A stretch of DNA of 64,000 bases from Modestobacter caceresii (GCF_000761485.1 NZ_JPMX01000084.1:1-64000); one strand, 5' to 3'; numbered from the stretch's first letter, positions 17,259 to 26,312 are shown. The notes: generated from the sequence alone by a model not told the origin. Program-made: numbers and translations.

Positions 17259-18127
17259 TCAGCCCCGGGTCACCACGACCTGCTTGCCGAGAACCCGGTT
17301 GTGCTCCATGTCGTCGTGCGCGGCGACGATCTCATCCATCCCGCGCACCGTCACGGGGAGATGCGCCTCACCGCGGCGCAGCGCGTTGGCGACCTCGCTC
17401 AAGACCTCGGCGGGCAGGTCGGCGGCTTCTCCGCTGTAGGCGGTCAAGCGCACGCCCTTGGGGATGAACTCGATGGGATAGAAGTCCCGGATGATCCACT
17501 CGTTCGACAGCATGCCGGTGAAGCAGACGGTTCCCCCGGCGCGGGTGGCGCGCAAGGTGTCCCGCAAGGTGGGGGCTCCCACCAGTTCCACAGCGCCGTC
17601 GACACCGCCGGGAACCAGGTCACGGACCTCCTCGGCGATCCGGCCGTGATCGATCAGGGCATGGTCGACGCCCAAGGAGAGCAGCTCATTGCGTCGTTGC
17701 TCGCGGCGCGTGGTGGACAGCACGGTCATGCCCCGGCGTTTGGCGAGAAGGACGGTCAGGATGCCGACGGCCGAGGTTCCGCCGCGGATAAGGACGGCGT
17801 CCGCATCCCGCGCCCCGACGCCGGTGGTCAACGAGCCGTAGGCGGTCTGCAACGCCTCGGGGAGTGCGCCCAGGCCGGCCCAGTCCAGGTCGGTGTCCAC
17901 CGGGATCACCTGTCCGGCGGGGACGAGCGTGTACTCAGCGTAGCCACCGTCGAAGCTGCGGCCCATGCCACCCATCAACGCCACGGCCTTCTGCCCCGGC
18001 CGGAGGGTCGTCCCCGGCGCCGCCTCGACGACGCCGCTGGCCTCGATCCCCAGCACGCGCGGAAACGTGACATCCGGACCGGCCAGACCCAGCCTGGTGT
18101 GCAGCTCGGACCGGTTTAGGCCGAAGG
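17259..18127 (-). pseudogene. Zinc-binding-type/quinone oxidoreductase lacking its N-terminus
   Basis: Medium-chain dehydrogenase-like protein: FGLNRSELHTRLGL, GIEASGVV, a Rossmann region (RGGTSAVGILTVLLAKRRGM) and C-terminal FYPIEFIPKGVRLTAYSG. It belongs to the zinc-free quinone oxidoreductase branch. The usual first 30-35 residues are missing: native sequence begins at about 18127, exactly where the next IS3 element starts, and upstream codons are IS-derived. All other domains are intact, so the damage is probably recent, but promoter and start are lost. Confidence 0.8.
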
Positions 18128-18197
18128 CGGGACTTGACCCCTGATCGTGGACACGCTGAATCCAGGCCTGGCCTGGAGGAAGCGAGAAGATCAGACG

Positions 18198-18527
18198 GTG
18201 GCGAGGAAGACGTACTCCGAGGAGTTCCGCCGAGACGCGGTGGAGCTGTACCGGTCGACTCCGGGGGCGACGGTGGTGGGCATCGCCGGCGACCTGGGGA
18301 TCATGGACTCGACGTTGTCGGCGTGGCTGAGGACCGCTGGGGTCCAGCTGCACTCCCGTCCTGGGGGCCGGTCCGGCGCACCACCGGATGGCGAGGGGCC
18401 CGAGCAGGAGGTCGCTCGCCTCCGCGCTCGAGTCAGTGAGCTGGAGGCTGACGCGCGGAAGCTGAACAGCGAGCGGGACATCCTCCGGGCGGCGGCCAAG
18501 TATTTCGCCGGGGAGACGCGCTGGTGA
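18198..18527 (+). CDS. IS3 transposase OrfA
   Basis: About 109 residues from GTG 18198 (VARKTYSEEFRRDAVELYRS), with the helix-turn-helix around VVGIAGDLGIMDSTLSAWLR and a coiled-coil C-terminus (RLRARVSELEADARKLNSER). Its stop TGA overlaps the GTG of orfB at 18524. The protein is intact, but its partner is broken. Confidence 0.8.
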   Translation: MARKTYSEEFRRDAVELYRSTPGATVVGIAGDLGIMDSTLSAWLRTAGVQLHSRPGGRSGAPPDGEGPEQEVARLRARVSELEADARKLNSERDILRAAAKYFAGETRW

Positions 18528-19136
18528 CCCGCTTCCAGTTCGTCGCCGACCACCGGAACGCCTTTGAAGTGCAGCGGCTGTGCAAGATCATCGGGGTGTC
18601 TCGGTCGTCGTTCTCCGCCTGGGCCGAAGCTGCCGAGACCCGGGCCGCCCGCGCCCAGGCCGATGCCGAGCTGGCTGGGCGGATCCGTGCGGTGCACGCC
18701 GTCAACCGGGCCTACGGGGCGCCACGGGTGACCGCCGAGCTCAACGACGGCGTCCCGCCTGCGGAGCGGGTGAACCACAAGCGGGTCGCCCGAGTCATGG
18801 CCGTCCACGACATCGCCGGGATCCGGCTGCGGCGCCGGGTGCGTACCACGATCGGCGACCCGGCTGGCCAGCTCGTGCCTGACCTGCTGGAACGAGACTT
18901 CACCCGCCGACGAGCCGAACAGCGTCTACGTCGGGGACATCACCTACCTGCCCTGCGGTCAGGGACGGAACTTGTACCTGGCGACGGTGATCGACTGCTT
19001 CTCCCGCCGGCTGGTGGGCTGGTCGATCGCTGACCACATGCGCACCGAGCTGGTCACCGACGCCCTCGCCGCCGCGGCAGCCGAACGCGGCAGCCTGGCC
19101 GGGGCGATCTTTCACAGCGACCACGGCAGGCTACAT
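18524..19136 (+). pseudogene. IS3 transposase OrfB, frameshifted and truncated
   Basis: The first 125 or so codons are normal (FQFVADHRNAFEVQRLCKII then GVSRSSFSAW) down to LVPDLLERDFT. There the frame shifts near 18902 and resumes as NSVYVGDITYLPCGQGRNL and DCFSRRLVGWSIADHM, reaching the second catalytic Asp in FHSDHG. The last third with the catalytic Glu is gone. Confidence 0.8.
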
Positions 19137-19250
19137 CCCCTGGCGGAACCGGCACGTCACCGACCCCAAGCTCCGCAAGGTCTTCCGCCGAGCTGAGACC
19201 ATCAAGAGGGCGAAGGTTGCCTGACCCGGCACTAGCTCAGGGACCGGGAG

Positions 19251-19520
19251 CTACAGCCCCGTAGCTTTGATGCCCGTGTCACTGCGCTGGGAGGTCTCCT
19301 TCGTCGACCGAGAGAACTTTTTGTCCCCGTACGTGCCAGACACTGTCAAGGGGGCCATGGAGCCGTGGACGACGGCGTTGCGCACGGCTCGGGCGATCTG
19401 GACGACGGCGGCGTCGCTCTCTCGGTTCATGAGGCGGTCACGCTCGAGCTGATCCTGCGCGGCCTTGACCTGGCTCGGGGTCACCTGGATGACCTTCAGC
19501 CTGCGGCCCTTCGTCATCAT
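19251..19520 (-). CDS. Small basic/charged protein of unknown function
   Basis: 89 residues from ATG 19520 (MMTKGRRLKVIQVTPSQVKA). The middle (QLERDRLMNRESDAAVVQIA then RAVRNAVVHG) reads like a genuine charged helix, while the C-terminus is polar. It overlaps the last 80 bases of the upstream gene in a different frame, so either the two are overlapping genes or a frameshift split one gene. Function is unknown; co-expression with the membrane-anchored coiled-coil protein upstream is likely. Confidence 0.45.
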   Translation of the reverse strand: MMTKGRRLKVIQVTPSQVKAAQDQLERDRLMNRESDAAVVQIARAVRNAVVHGSMAPLTVSGTYGDKKFSRSTKETSQRSDTGIKATGL

Positions 19521-20043
19521 CCCTCCCCTCACCAGCGTCATCGTCATCGTCATCGAGGTCGTCGGTGCCCTCCGTACCACCATCGTCCAACATCGCAGTC
19601 TCGGCAACAACCTCATCCCTGATGGCTACGGTGTCGCCCACGACCACGACGTAGTCCTCGTGGCGGGTGTCTGCGGCCCTGATCTGGGCCACGGGGGCGC
19701 CGAACTCTTTCTGAGAGAACTGGTTGAGGATCTCGTCGACCAGCTGGCTGCGGTCCTCTTGGACCCGGATCAGGCCCATCAGGTAGTACCGACCGGCGAT
19801 CTTGTCGTCCTCGTCGTCGCTCTTCAGCAGCTCACGGGCCTTGTCGATCAGCTCCAGCTCCCGCTCCTCGCGGGCCTTGACCCGGTCGTCAGCGTCACGC
19901 TGCTTCGTCTGGGCCAGCTCGGCGTCCTTCTGGTCCAGCTCCTCACGCTTCTGCTTGCGCTCGCCTGCGTACCTCACGACGTTGCCGAACCAGCCAGCGA
20001 CACCGCCGATGAGGGTGGTGATCACCAGCGCCCAGATGTCCAC
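19438..20043 (-). CDS. Membrane-anchored coiled-coil protein with acidic tail
   Basis: 201 residues: an N-terminal membrane helix (MDIWALVITTLIGGVAGWFG), a highly charged predicted coiled coil (about 28-75, RKQKREELDQKDAELAQTKQ), then KIAGRYYLMGLIRVQEDRSQ, and a C-terminus with a run of acidic residues (TDDLDDDDDDAGEG). The single helix plus coiled coil suggests a bitopic protein acting in the cytoplasm. I do not recognise the family. Its codon use is less GC-biased in the charged region, consistent with acquired DNA just left of the tRNA-Gly repeat region. Confidence 0.65.
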   Translation of the reverse strand: MDIWALVITTLIGGVAGWFGNVVRYAGERKQKREELDQKDAELAQTKQRDADDRVKAREERELELIDKARELLKSDDEDDKIAGRYYLMGLIRVQEDRSQLVDEILNQFSQKEFGAPVAQIRAADTRHEDYVVVVGDTVAIRDEVVAETAMLDDGGTEGTDDLDDDDDDAGEGRDDDEGPQAEGHPGDPEPGQGRAGSARA

Positions 20044-20106
20044 AAGGCGGACGGTACGGCCCGTTACCTGCCCGTGACCAAACGAGCAACGAGGCGCGGT
20101 TGTGCA

Positions 20107-20376
20107 CTACTTGGAGGCGCGCCAGATGGCCAGGCAGGCGAGCAACCCCGTGCAAACCAGACCTCCAACCGCGAGTGCCAGCGTTCGCCAGAGATGTCGT
20201 CCGTCGGGAAGAAGTCGGGGATCGTGTGGCGAAGACCCCGAGGGAAAAGCCGGCCCGCCACCCCGGCCAGTCCACCCCTTCTTAGGCGGGGCGCCGCTAA
20301 CGCAGCACTCGACTGACCGCCGACCGCGCGTCAGTGAGGAGCCGCTCCTCCGGCCGGTCACTTGGCGCTGAGGCAC
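20107..20376 (-). CDS. Possible small C-tail-anchored membrane protein
   Basis: An open frame of up to 89 residues ends in a clean hydrophobic helix (TLALAVGGLVCTGLLACLAI) and WRASK. The upstream part is arginine/proline-rich and overlaps the tRNA-Gly repeat unit, so the true start may lie further in. It would be the only gene in 20044-20366; otherwise I see nothing there. Confidence 0.3.
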   Translation of the reverse strand: MPQRQVTGRRSGSSLTRGRRSVECCVSGAPPKKGWTGRGGGPAFPSGSSPHDPRLLPDGRHLWRTLALAVGGLVCTGLLACLAIWRASK

Positions 20377-20528
20377 GAGGAAGGCACGGCATGCGTCTGA
20401 CTCGCCCCTGACCAGCCAGGATGGCGCCTAGGGTCCCAAGCCTTCCAAGCTGACTGTGCGGGTTCGATTCCCGTCACCCGCTCCACTTCGATGTCGCGGG
20501 ACACCGTCACAGGTCTCCCGCGACATCG
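20370..20528 (+). repeat. tRNA-Gly(TCC) 3'-fragment unit, copy A (putative att site)
   Basis: It starts GAGGCACGAGGAAGGCACGG at 20370. The conserved CCTTCCAAGCTGAC (anticodon loop with TCC) begins exactly 71 bases later at 20441, followed by variable loop, T-arm (GGGTTCGATTCCC) and acceptor strand CACCCGC-T-CCA ending 20485. The tRNA 5' half is absent. A terminator-like hairpin follows: CGATGTCGCGGGA / TCCCGCGACATCG (20489-20528), then TTT. Copies B, C and D share the layout. Confidence 0.85.
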
Positions 20529-20563
20529 TTTACACCTGGCGCTTCGTCGTGCCGCCTTGACTC

Positions 20564-20765
20564 TCATCCTCCCGGCGGATGAGAGCGTCCATCAGGCTCC
20601 GCGCGGAACAGTGGGATGTCGCCGCAGGCGCCATGGAGGCGGCGGTGGTTGAACCAGTCGACGTACTCCAGCGTGGCCAGGTCGACGTCGTCGAGGCCCT
20701 TCCACGGGCAGCGGCGGCGGATGAGCTCGGTCTTGTAGGGGCCGATGAGGGACTCGGCGGCGGCG
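20564..20765 (-). pseudogene. IS3 OrfB C-terminal fragment
   Basis: Only the last 65 or so residues of an IS3-type integrase remain: the AESLIGPYKTELIRRRCPWK region containing the catalytic Glu, then LDDVDLATLEYVDWFNHRRL and a short tail to the stop at 20564. Upstream sequence (20766-20985) is not recognisable. Confidence 0.75.
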
Positions 20766-20988
20766 TAAACGTACGGATTGCCGCGGTGCTCCGACCGGCC
20801 GCGGGCTGTCATGTCCGGCTGGCAATGTTTGGCCAGCACCCGTACTTCCGGCGGCTCGCCGGCCGCACAGCCCAGGTCGAGCCGGTGGCGGGCGCTGGTG
20901 GGTCCCGACCAGCAGCCGGTCACTGGACGGTGTCAGCGTGCCCCGACGGCTCGTGGGAACCGGTGGACCTGCCGCCGGGCTGCGCGGA

Positions 20989-22182
20989 TCAAGAGGTGAC
21001 GCCTTCAGCCTCGCGGCGCGTGGTGGTGGCGCGAAGGACGTCCAGGCTGAGTGCGGCGCCCACCGCCGCCACGGCAGCGGCGAGGAGAAAGGGGATCAGG
21101 AACCCGCCGGTCGTCTCCGCCAGGAGGCCACCGAGCGGAGGACCACACAGCTGAGCCAGGCCGAAGGCCAAGGTGCAGCGACCGAAGGCCCCGGCGAACT
21201 CCCGCGGGGTCAGGAAGTCCGACAGGTGGGCAGCGATGACCGCCGGCAGCCCGGACATCATCAAGCCGAACAGCAAGGCCGACACCGACGCCAGGGGTTC
21301 CCGGCCCAGCGGCACGAGCAGGATGGCCCCTGCCATCACCAGGAAGCCGCCGATCAGCGTGGCACCGCGACCCCACCGGTCGGACAGCGGCCCCAGCACG
21401 ACTCCGCCGGCGACCAGCGCGCCGCCGACCAGCGTGTAGACCGCCGAGGCGTGGCCAGCCGAGAACCCGGCGTCGTCCTCCAGCGCGGTCACCAGATAGC
21501 TGGAGTAGACGGAGTAGGCCAGGCCGTAGGCGGCATAGCCGCCGGTCAGGCCGATCCATCCGGGAACCTGTCGCAGGGCTCCGGCGCGCACGGGGGCGTC
21601 GTCGTCGCGGTGCGGCGCCGGCCGGAGCAGGAGCAGGCACAGGACCAGCACCACCACCGCGATCGCCGCCTCCACCAGGTAGACCGTGCGCCAGGAGGCA
21701 TCGCCGCCCCGGGACTGCAGCGCCCAGGTCAGCGCACTCGCGAACACGATGCCTCCGCCGATGCCCGACCCCGCGACGCCGATCGCAGCGCCTCGGCGTG
21801 ACGGGCGGACGACCGAGCCCGCCAGCCCGGGAGCCGGCACCCAGATGAAGGCCCCGCCGACGCCGGTGAGGACGAGTCCGACGGACAACTCCACCGCACT
21901 GCCGGCACGGGCGAGCAGCCCCAGGCCCAGCACGCTGAAGAACAGGCCGGCCTGGATCAGCGCGGCCGGCCGGGCGCGGCGGGACAGCGCGCTGACGGCC
22001 GCCGTCCCCATTAGGTAGGCGGTGACATTCGCCGTGGCGACCAGCCCCGCCACCGCGTACGAACCGAGCAGGTCTCGGTTGATCGCCGGCAGCAGCAGCG
22101 CGTACGAGAAGCGACCGAACGACTGGGCCACGGCGGAGGCGAGCGCAACGAGCAGGACGAGTACGCGTGGCCGGACCTGCAC
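20989..22182 (-). CDS. MFS transporter (YbfB/YjiJ-like)
   Basis: 397 residues from GTG 22182 (VQVRPRVLVLLVALASAVAQ); the long open frame upstream has no conserved residues. About twelve membrane segments, with the family-type opening SFGRFSYALLLPAINRDLLG and the loop DRWGRGATLIGG between helices 8 and 9. Proteins of this branch are exporters or importers of unknown substrates. It diverges from an enoyl-CoA hydratase gene across 138 bp, so the pair may be co-regulated and the cargo may be a small acid. Confidence 0.85.
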   Translation of the reverse strand: MQVRPRVLVLLVALASAVAQSFGRFSYALLLPAINRDLLGSYAVAGLVATANVTAYLMGTAAVSALSRRARPAALIQAGLFFSVLGLGLLARAGSAVELSVGLVLTGVGGAFIWVPAPGLAGSVVRPSRRGAAIGVAGSGIGGGIVFASALTWALQSRGGDASWRTVYLVEAAIAVVVLVLCLLLLRPAPHRDDDAPVRAGALRQVPGWIGLTGGYAAYGLAYSVYSSYLVTALEDDAGFSAGHASAVYTLVGGALVAGGVVLGPLSDRWGRGATLIGGFLVMAGAILLVPLGREPLASVSALLFGLMMSGLPAVIAAHLSDFLTPREFAGAFGRCTLAFGLAQLCGPPLGGLLAETTGGFLIPFLLAAAVAAVGAALSLDVLRATTTRREAEGVTS

Positions 22183-22320
22183 GACGTCACCTTCGCACCC
22201 CTCTCCGCACGACGGCGCGGCGTGCCCGACCGACGGGCCGGGCTCTCCTGGCGTCCGCACTGCCCCGTCGTCCGTCTGCGCGCGCTGTGCATCACCAGTC
22301 GCAGCGTGGATGATGGCTCG

Positions 22321-23139
22321 ATGCTGGTCACCGAAGATCGGGATGATGTCGCCGTCCTTCACATCGAGCAGGGCCGGGTCGGCGCCCTCGACGTGGAGCT
22401 GCTGGACGCACTCACCGAGGCCGTGACCACAACCGACCGGGCGGTCGTCATCACCGGCAGCGGCTCGTCCTTCTCCGCCGGAGTGGACCTGCACCGGATC
22501 CTGCACGGCGGCCGGCCGTACACCGAGCAGCTCCTGGGGGCGCTCTCCCGGACGTTCCGCGCCGTGTTCGACCATCCGCGGCCGACGGTCGCGGCGGTCA
22601 ACGGGCACGCGATCGCCGGCGGCTGCGTCCTGGCTCTCGCCTGCGACCTGCGGCTGATGTCCGGCGGGCGGATCGGGTTGACCGAGTTGGTGGTCGGCGT
22701 CCCTTTCCCGACCACAGCCATGGAGATCGTCCGGTACGCGCTCGGCTCTCGTACCGGCCAGGTGCTGCTCGGCGCGCACCTCCACGACCGCGAGCGGGCG
22801 CTGGCCCTGGGAATGGTCGACGAGCTTGCCGAGCCCGGTGAGCTGCTGCCGCGGGCGGTCGCGCTGGCGGGTGAGCTCGCCGCCCGGTCGCCCGAGTCCT
22901 ACCGGCTGGCCAAGATCCAACTCCACCGCCCCGCGCTCGAGGCGATCGAGGCGACTGCCGGCGGCGACGCGGCCGTCCTCGCCGGCTGGGCGTCCGACGA
23001 CACCCGGCTGCGGATCGAGGCCGCGCTCGCGGCGCTGAACCGGCGCGAGGTCACCCCCGACCGCCAGGGCCGTCCTGATCGCGTCCGCGCAGGTTCGGCA
23101 CGGTTCCGCGACCGCCTCGGGACGGCATTCGGAAGCTGA
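22321..23139 (+). CDS. Enoyl-CoA hydratase/isomerase family protein
   Basis: 272 residues from ATG 22321. Crotonase fold with the oxyanion-hole segments ITGSGSSFSAGVDLHRIL and NGHAIAGGCVLALACDLRLM, and IGLTELVVGVPFP where hydratases carry a catalytic Glu. The substrate cannot be named. The stop codon TGA (23137-23139) overlaps the first bases of tRNA-Gly repeat copy B, so the original 3' end may have been replaced when that unit arrived. Confidence 0.88.
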   Translation: MLVTEDRDDVAVLHIEQGRVGALDVELLDALTEAVTTTDRAVVITGSGSSFSAGVDLHRILHGGRPYTEQLLGALSRTFRAVFDHPRPTVAAVNGHAIAGGCVLALACDLRLMSGGRIGLTELVVGVPFPTTAMEIVRYALGSRTGQVLLGAHLHDRERALALGMVDELAEPGELLPRAVALAGELAARSPESYRLAKIQLHRPALEAIEATAGGDAAVLAGWASDDTRLRIEAALAALNRREVTPDRQGRPDRVRAGSARFRDRLGTAFGS

Positions 23140-23298
23140 GGCACGCGGAAGGCACGGCACCTCTCGCGCATTCACCTCACCAGCCAGTATGGGCTTACGG
23201 AGCCACACCCTTCCAAGCTGACTGTGCGGGTTCGATTCCCGTCACCCGCTCGACCCCGGTGTCGCCGGGCACCGTTCACAGGTCTCCCGCGACACCGG
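23138..23298 (+). repeat. tRNA-Gly(TCC) 3'-fragment unit, copy B (putative att site)
   Basis: GAGGCACGCGGAAGGCACGG starts at 23138 and CCTTCCAAGCTGAC 71 bases later at 23209; the tRNA identity runs to 23251 (CACCCGCTC), with no CCA. The middle of the 71-bp block has diverged most of the four copies. The following hairpin (23256-23269 with 23286-23298) pairs CCGGTGTCGC with GCGACACCGG. Relative to copy A both arms changed together (GATG/CATC to GGTG/CACC), a compensatory change that supports a functional stem. Confidence 0.85.
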
Positions 23299-23377
23299 TT
23301 CTCGTCGTTCGAGCTGCCGCGCTGACTCTTGCCCTTCCGGCGAATGACGGCCTCCATCAAAACCGGCGCGAGACAGG

Positions 23378-23659
23378 TCACGCGGTGAGCTCGAGGCCGT
23401 GCCGAGCGGCGATCCGCCGGGCGGTCTCCTCCACCGGCACCGTCAGTCGCTCGGCCGCCGCCCTGCTGTAAATGACGACGGCGAAGACGGCGTACTGCCA
23501 CAGCGGGGTCCGCCACCAGGCGGCGTCGCTGAGCAGATCGGGCTGCAGGCCGGCGCAGATGCACGCGATGGGGAAGCCTGTGAACACCCTTCGAGCCCCG
23601 CTGAGACGCTGGCGACTGGTCCCGTGGGTTCTTTCCGCAGCGGCGTCGGCCTTGGACAA
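23378..23659 (-). CDS. Hypothetical small protein
   Basis: An open frame of up to 93 residues with a plausible C-terminal half: a hydrophobic stretch (PLWQYAVFAVVIYSRAAAER) followed by an amphipathic helix (PVEETARRIAARHGLELTA). The N-terminal part looks non-native, so the real start could be internal. Family unknown. Confidence 0.35.
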   Translation of the reverse strand: MSKADAAAERTHGTSRQRLSGARRVFTGFPIACICAGLQPDLLSDAAWWRTPLWQYAVFAVVIYSRAAAERLTVPVEETARRIAARHGLELTA

Positions 23660-23988
23660 CGGCGGCCGCGCCTCCGACGGTCAGTGCACCGGCCACGAGT
23701 GTCCACGCGGGATGGGGCGGGCGCCGGGGCCCGGCCCCGCCTCGCCGGCCGGCGTCGGACGCCGGAAGCTGTCTCCCTATCGCCCGACGCAGCCGGAAGC
23801 CATGCGGCATCAGCCCAACTGGTGGGTTCGGGGGTCCCGTCCCTGATGGCGCATTCTATCGGATCTCCACCAACGACGACGCTCTTCGGGGCCCAACTGC
23901 CTATCGCACGTCAGCGCCCCGATTCCCCGTTCGGGGCACCATCCGTCCGCGTATCCGGAACGGACGGACGCCACAGGAGTCCACCGGC
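23660..23988. other. Intergenic stretch, nothing recognised
   Basis: About 330 bp between the small hypothetical gene and the end of the SDR gene of the thiamine-riboswitch operon. No convincing reading frame, RNA or repeat. Confidence 0.45.
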
Positions 23989-24807
23989 CTAGTGCATGAC
24001 CAGACCGCCGTCGACGAAGAGGCAGGCGCCTGTGACGAAGGCGGCCCATTCGCTGGCGAAGAAGAGCACCGCCCCGGCGACGTCGTCGGGGGTGGCCAGA
24101 CGCCTCAGCGGCGTTGCCTCCTCCAGGGCGTCCCGCTGTTCGTCCGTCGCGGTCCTGCTCGAGTCCGTGGGATGCACCAGGCCCGGCGCGACGCAATTGA
24201 CCGTGATCCCGAAGGGACCGAGCTCGGCGGCCAGGTTTCGGGAGAAGCCGAGCAGGGCTGCCTTGGCCGTCGTGTAGTCGTGGTACGGCACGCTGGGCCG
24301 CTCAACTAGGTCGGTGACCACGTTGACGATCCGGCCATCGCCGCGGGCCTGCATGCCGGGGAGCATCGTTCGGCAGACGTTCACCGCGCCTCCCAGGCTC
24401 CCCTCCAGCTGGTCCCGGTAGTCCGACCAGGTGGTCTCCCACGCCGTCCGGCGGGCCAGCGGGTCGAAGGCGTAGCTACGTAACGCGTTGTTGACCACGA
24501 CGTTCGCGGGTCCGAAGCGGTCGTCGACCTCGGCGGCCATCCGCTGGACGGCGGCGGGGTCGGTGACGTCGGCGCGAAAGGCCCGGGCCCGCCCTCCGGA
24601 GCTCTCGATGCCGGCGACGACGCGCTCGGCGGACGCCGCATCGCGCAGGTAGTTCACGGCCACGGCAGCGCCGTGCGCCCCCAGCGCCCGGGCGACGGCG
24701 GCGCCGATGCCGCGGCTGGCCCCGGTGACCAGCGCCACGCGCCCGTGGAGCAGGTCGCTGCGTCCCAGGCCGCCCGCGTGCGCGCCGGGTGCCGGGACGG
24801 CGCTCAC
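23989..24807 (-). CDS. SDR-family reductase, last gene of the TPP-riboswitch operon
   Basis: 272 residues from GTG 24807, which overlaps the luxC-like stop (GTGA). FabG-like classical SDR: VALVTGASRGIGAAVA (24-39), NNALRSYAF, catalytic Tyr and Lys in YHDYTTAKAALLG, and the typical end DDVAGAVLFFASEWAAFVTG then FVDGGLVMH. The serine position reads VVTDLVER, so the usual catalytic Ser appears to be Thr. In this operon it could reduce the aldehyde released by the LuxC-like enzyme to an alcohol; that role is inferred from context. Confidence 0.88.
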   Translation of the reverse strand: MSAVPAPGAHAGGLGRSDLLHGRVALVTGASRGIGAAVARALGAHGAAVAVNYLRDAASAERVVAGIESSGGRARAFRADVTDPAAVQRMAAEVDDRFGPANVVVNNALRSYAFDPLARRTAWETTWSDYRDQLEGSLGGAVNVCRTMLPGMQARGDGRIVNVVTDLVERPSVPYHDYTTAKAALLGFSRNLAAELGPFGITVNCVAPGLVHPTDSSRTATDEQRDALEEATPLRRLATPDDVAGAVLFFASEWAAFVTGACLFVDGGLVMH

Positions 24808-26312
24808 CGCGGCCTCCCGTGCGACCAGTCCGAGGGCCGGGTCCACTCGGGGTCGTACCGTTCCACGTCCGCCTCCGCCGCACCCTCGATGTCCGTCCAC
24901 CGCACGAGGGAGGCCAGGCTGCCCAGGCCGTCGTGGTGCCACCCCGCCGCAGGCTGCGGCATCTGCCCCACCGCGCAGATGCGGTCCGCGCCGCAGCGGC
25001 CGAGCAGCGAGGCCCAGGCGTCCAGGCGTTCGGGAGCGCAGGCGACCCCGGCGGTCTGCAGGTAGCGACGCAGGGGCAGGAGGTACGGCACGACGTCCTC
25101 CACCCCGTCGACCGGGTGCACCCGCACCACCCGGTTGAGGACCGAGGGCTCGAACCGCTCGGGCCGCTCCTCGAACAGCACGGTCCAGGCGGTCCCGTGC
25201 GGGTCGGCGAGAACCTGGACCCCCTGGTCCGCGTCGTACGAGCGGAACTCGTACTGCGAGCGCACACCGGCGATCACGGCGCTCTCCTCGAGGCTCAGGC
25301 CGGCCCTGGGCTTGGACCGCTCGTAGCGCTCCATCTCCGCGGCCAGGGCGGCTGCGAAAACCCGTGGGTCCACCGCTCCCCCACGCTCGACGAACACCAC
25401 GTGCGGGGACAGGCAGGCCTGCTGGTCGTACTGGGACACGTCCCGCGCCACCCGGCGAGCGGTGTCGGCGAACCGGGTCAGCGCCAGCGCCTCGTGTCCC
25501 ACCACGGCGAAGCTCACCTTGTGGCCGTAGGGGACGAACGGCATGCCGACGGGGACCCGCTGGGCCAGGCTCTCCGTTGCGTGCAGGCCCGCGGTCGCCA
25601 TCACCGCGTCCGAGCGGAGGAAGGCGGTCTGCTCGACGTCCTCCTGCCCGCCGGGCCAGTGCAGGACGGCCAGACACCGAGCCAGACCCGGGTCCTCCTC
25701 GGCGATCGTACGGGCGAACAGAACGGGGAACAGCGGCTCGGCGCCCGCGGACTTGCCCAGGGTCGCCGACTTCACCAGGAGAGCGCAGATGAGGTTCCAG
25801 GCCGGCAGCCCGGGCACGTTGCCCGCGAAGAACTGGGTCGTCAGGCGCGGGCCGTAGGCGCGGGAGCGTCCGCCGGCCCGGTTCGGGTGGAACCCGTCGA
25901 GCACTAGCGGGTTGTCGAAGTCCTGGGCGAGGAACCGCAGCAGCCGGTCTCGGCGGAAGGTCTTGAGGTGTTCCTTCAGTCCGCGGCGCACCATCTCGGG
26001 GGCGTAGCCGGTGATCTGCGGCAGCAGCTCCTCGGCCAGGCGCCGCTGCGGGCAGGAGGGGTCGTACCAACGGGCCACCGCCCTGCCCACCACCTCGAGC
26101 ACCTCCATCACGGGGCGCTCGGCGAGCTTCTCCGCCTGGGCCTGCAGGAGGCGATCGCACAGCTGCTCGACCAGCCGCGGCGTCACGACGGGGAACCGCA
26201 GCGGCACCGTGCCCACGCGCCACGTCGTCCACTCAAGGGCGGTCAACTCCATGGCGTCGAGCTGGGGCAGGAAAAAGGCATCCACTCCGTCGGACGCCGG
26301 GGCTCCGGTCAC
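24804..26312 (-). CDS. LuxC-like acyl-CoA/acyl-enzyme reductase
   Basis: 502 residues from GTG 26312, which overlaps the luxE-like stop (GTGA). LuxC family of the aldehyde dehydrogenase superfamily, making aldehydes from activated acids with NADPH. The central domain carries FFAGNVPGLPAWNLICALLV, and the acyl-thioester cysteine is Cys300 in YDQQACLSPHVVFVERGG. The C-terminal half has LNRVVRVHPVDGVEDVVPYL. In luminous bacteria LuxC works with the acyl-protein synthetase LuxE, encoded here directly upstream, so the pair should form an acid-to-aldehyde reductase. No luxAB or luxD is in the window. The substrate is probably not a long-chain fatty acid, given the thiamine control. Confidence 0.88.
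   Translation of the reverse strand: MTGAPASDGVDAFFLPQLDAMELTALEWTTWRVGTVPLRFPVVTPRLVEQLCDRLLQAQAEKLAERPVMEVLEVVGRAVARWYDPSCPQRRLAEELLPQITGYAPEMVRRGLKEHLKTFRRDRLLRFLAQDFDNPLVLDGFHPNRAGGRSRAYGPRLTTQFFAGNVPGLPAWNLICALLVKSATLGKSAGAEPLFPVLFARTIAEEDPGLARCLAVLHWPGGQEDVEQTAFLRSDAVMATAGLHATESLAQRVPVGMPFVPYGHKVSFAVVGHEALALTRFADTARRVARDVSQYDQQACLSPHVVFVERGGAVDPRVFAAALAAEMERYERSKPRAGLSLEESAVIAGVRSQYEFRSYDADQGVQVLADPHGTAWTVLFEERPERFEPSVLNRVVRVHPVDGVEDVVPYLLPLRRYLQTAGVACAPERLDAWASLLGRCGADRICAVGQMPQPAAGWHHDGLGSLASLVRWTDIEGAAEADVERYDPEWTRPSDWSHGRPR

Larger units (their letters stand above)
18128..19223 (+). mobile_element. IS3-family element, decayed, inserted in the oxidoreductase gene
   Basis: It holds an intact orfA, a frameshifted orfB and then an abrupt change at about 19130 to an unrelated tail. 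The left end lies at about 18128-18135 (TTGACCCCTGATC), where the dehydrogenase frame breaks. The right inverted repeat cannot be found, so a later deletion or insertion removed it. The tail after 19130 encodes YIPWRNRHVTDPKLRKVFRR then AETIKRAKVA, which looks like the C-terminus of a different transposase that I cannot assign. Confidence 0.7.

Noticed and set aside
20370-20485. Intact tRNA-Gly genes at the four repeat units
   Set aside because: In all four copies only the anticodon loop, T-arm and acceptor 3' strand are present. The 5' acceptor strand and D-arm that should precede are replaced by the conserved 71-bp block.
20358-20567. Short proteins antisense to the tRNA-Gly units (containing RVTGIEPAQSAWKA or GNRTRTVSLEG)
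   Set aside because: These are translations of the reverse strand of tRNA sequence, a known source of spurious annotated proteins. They recur at every unit for that reason.
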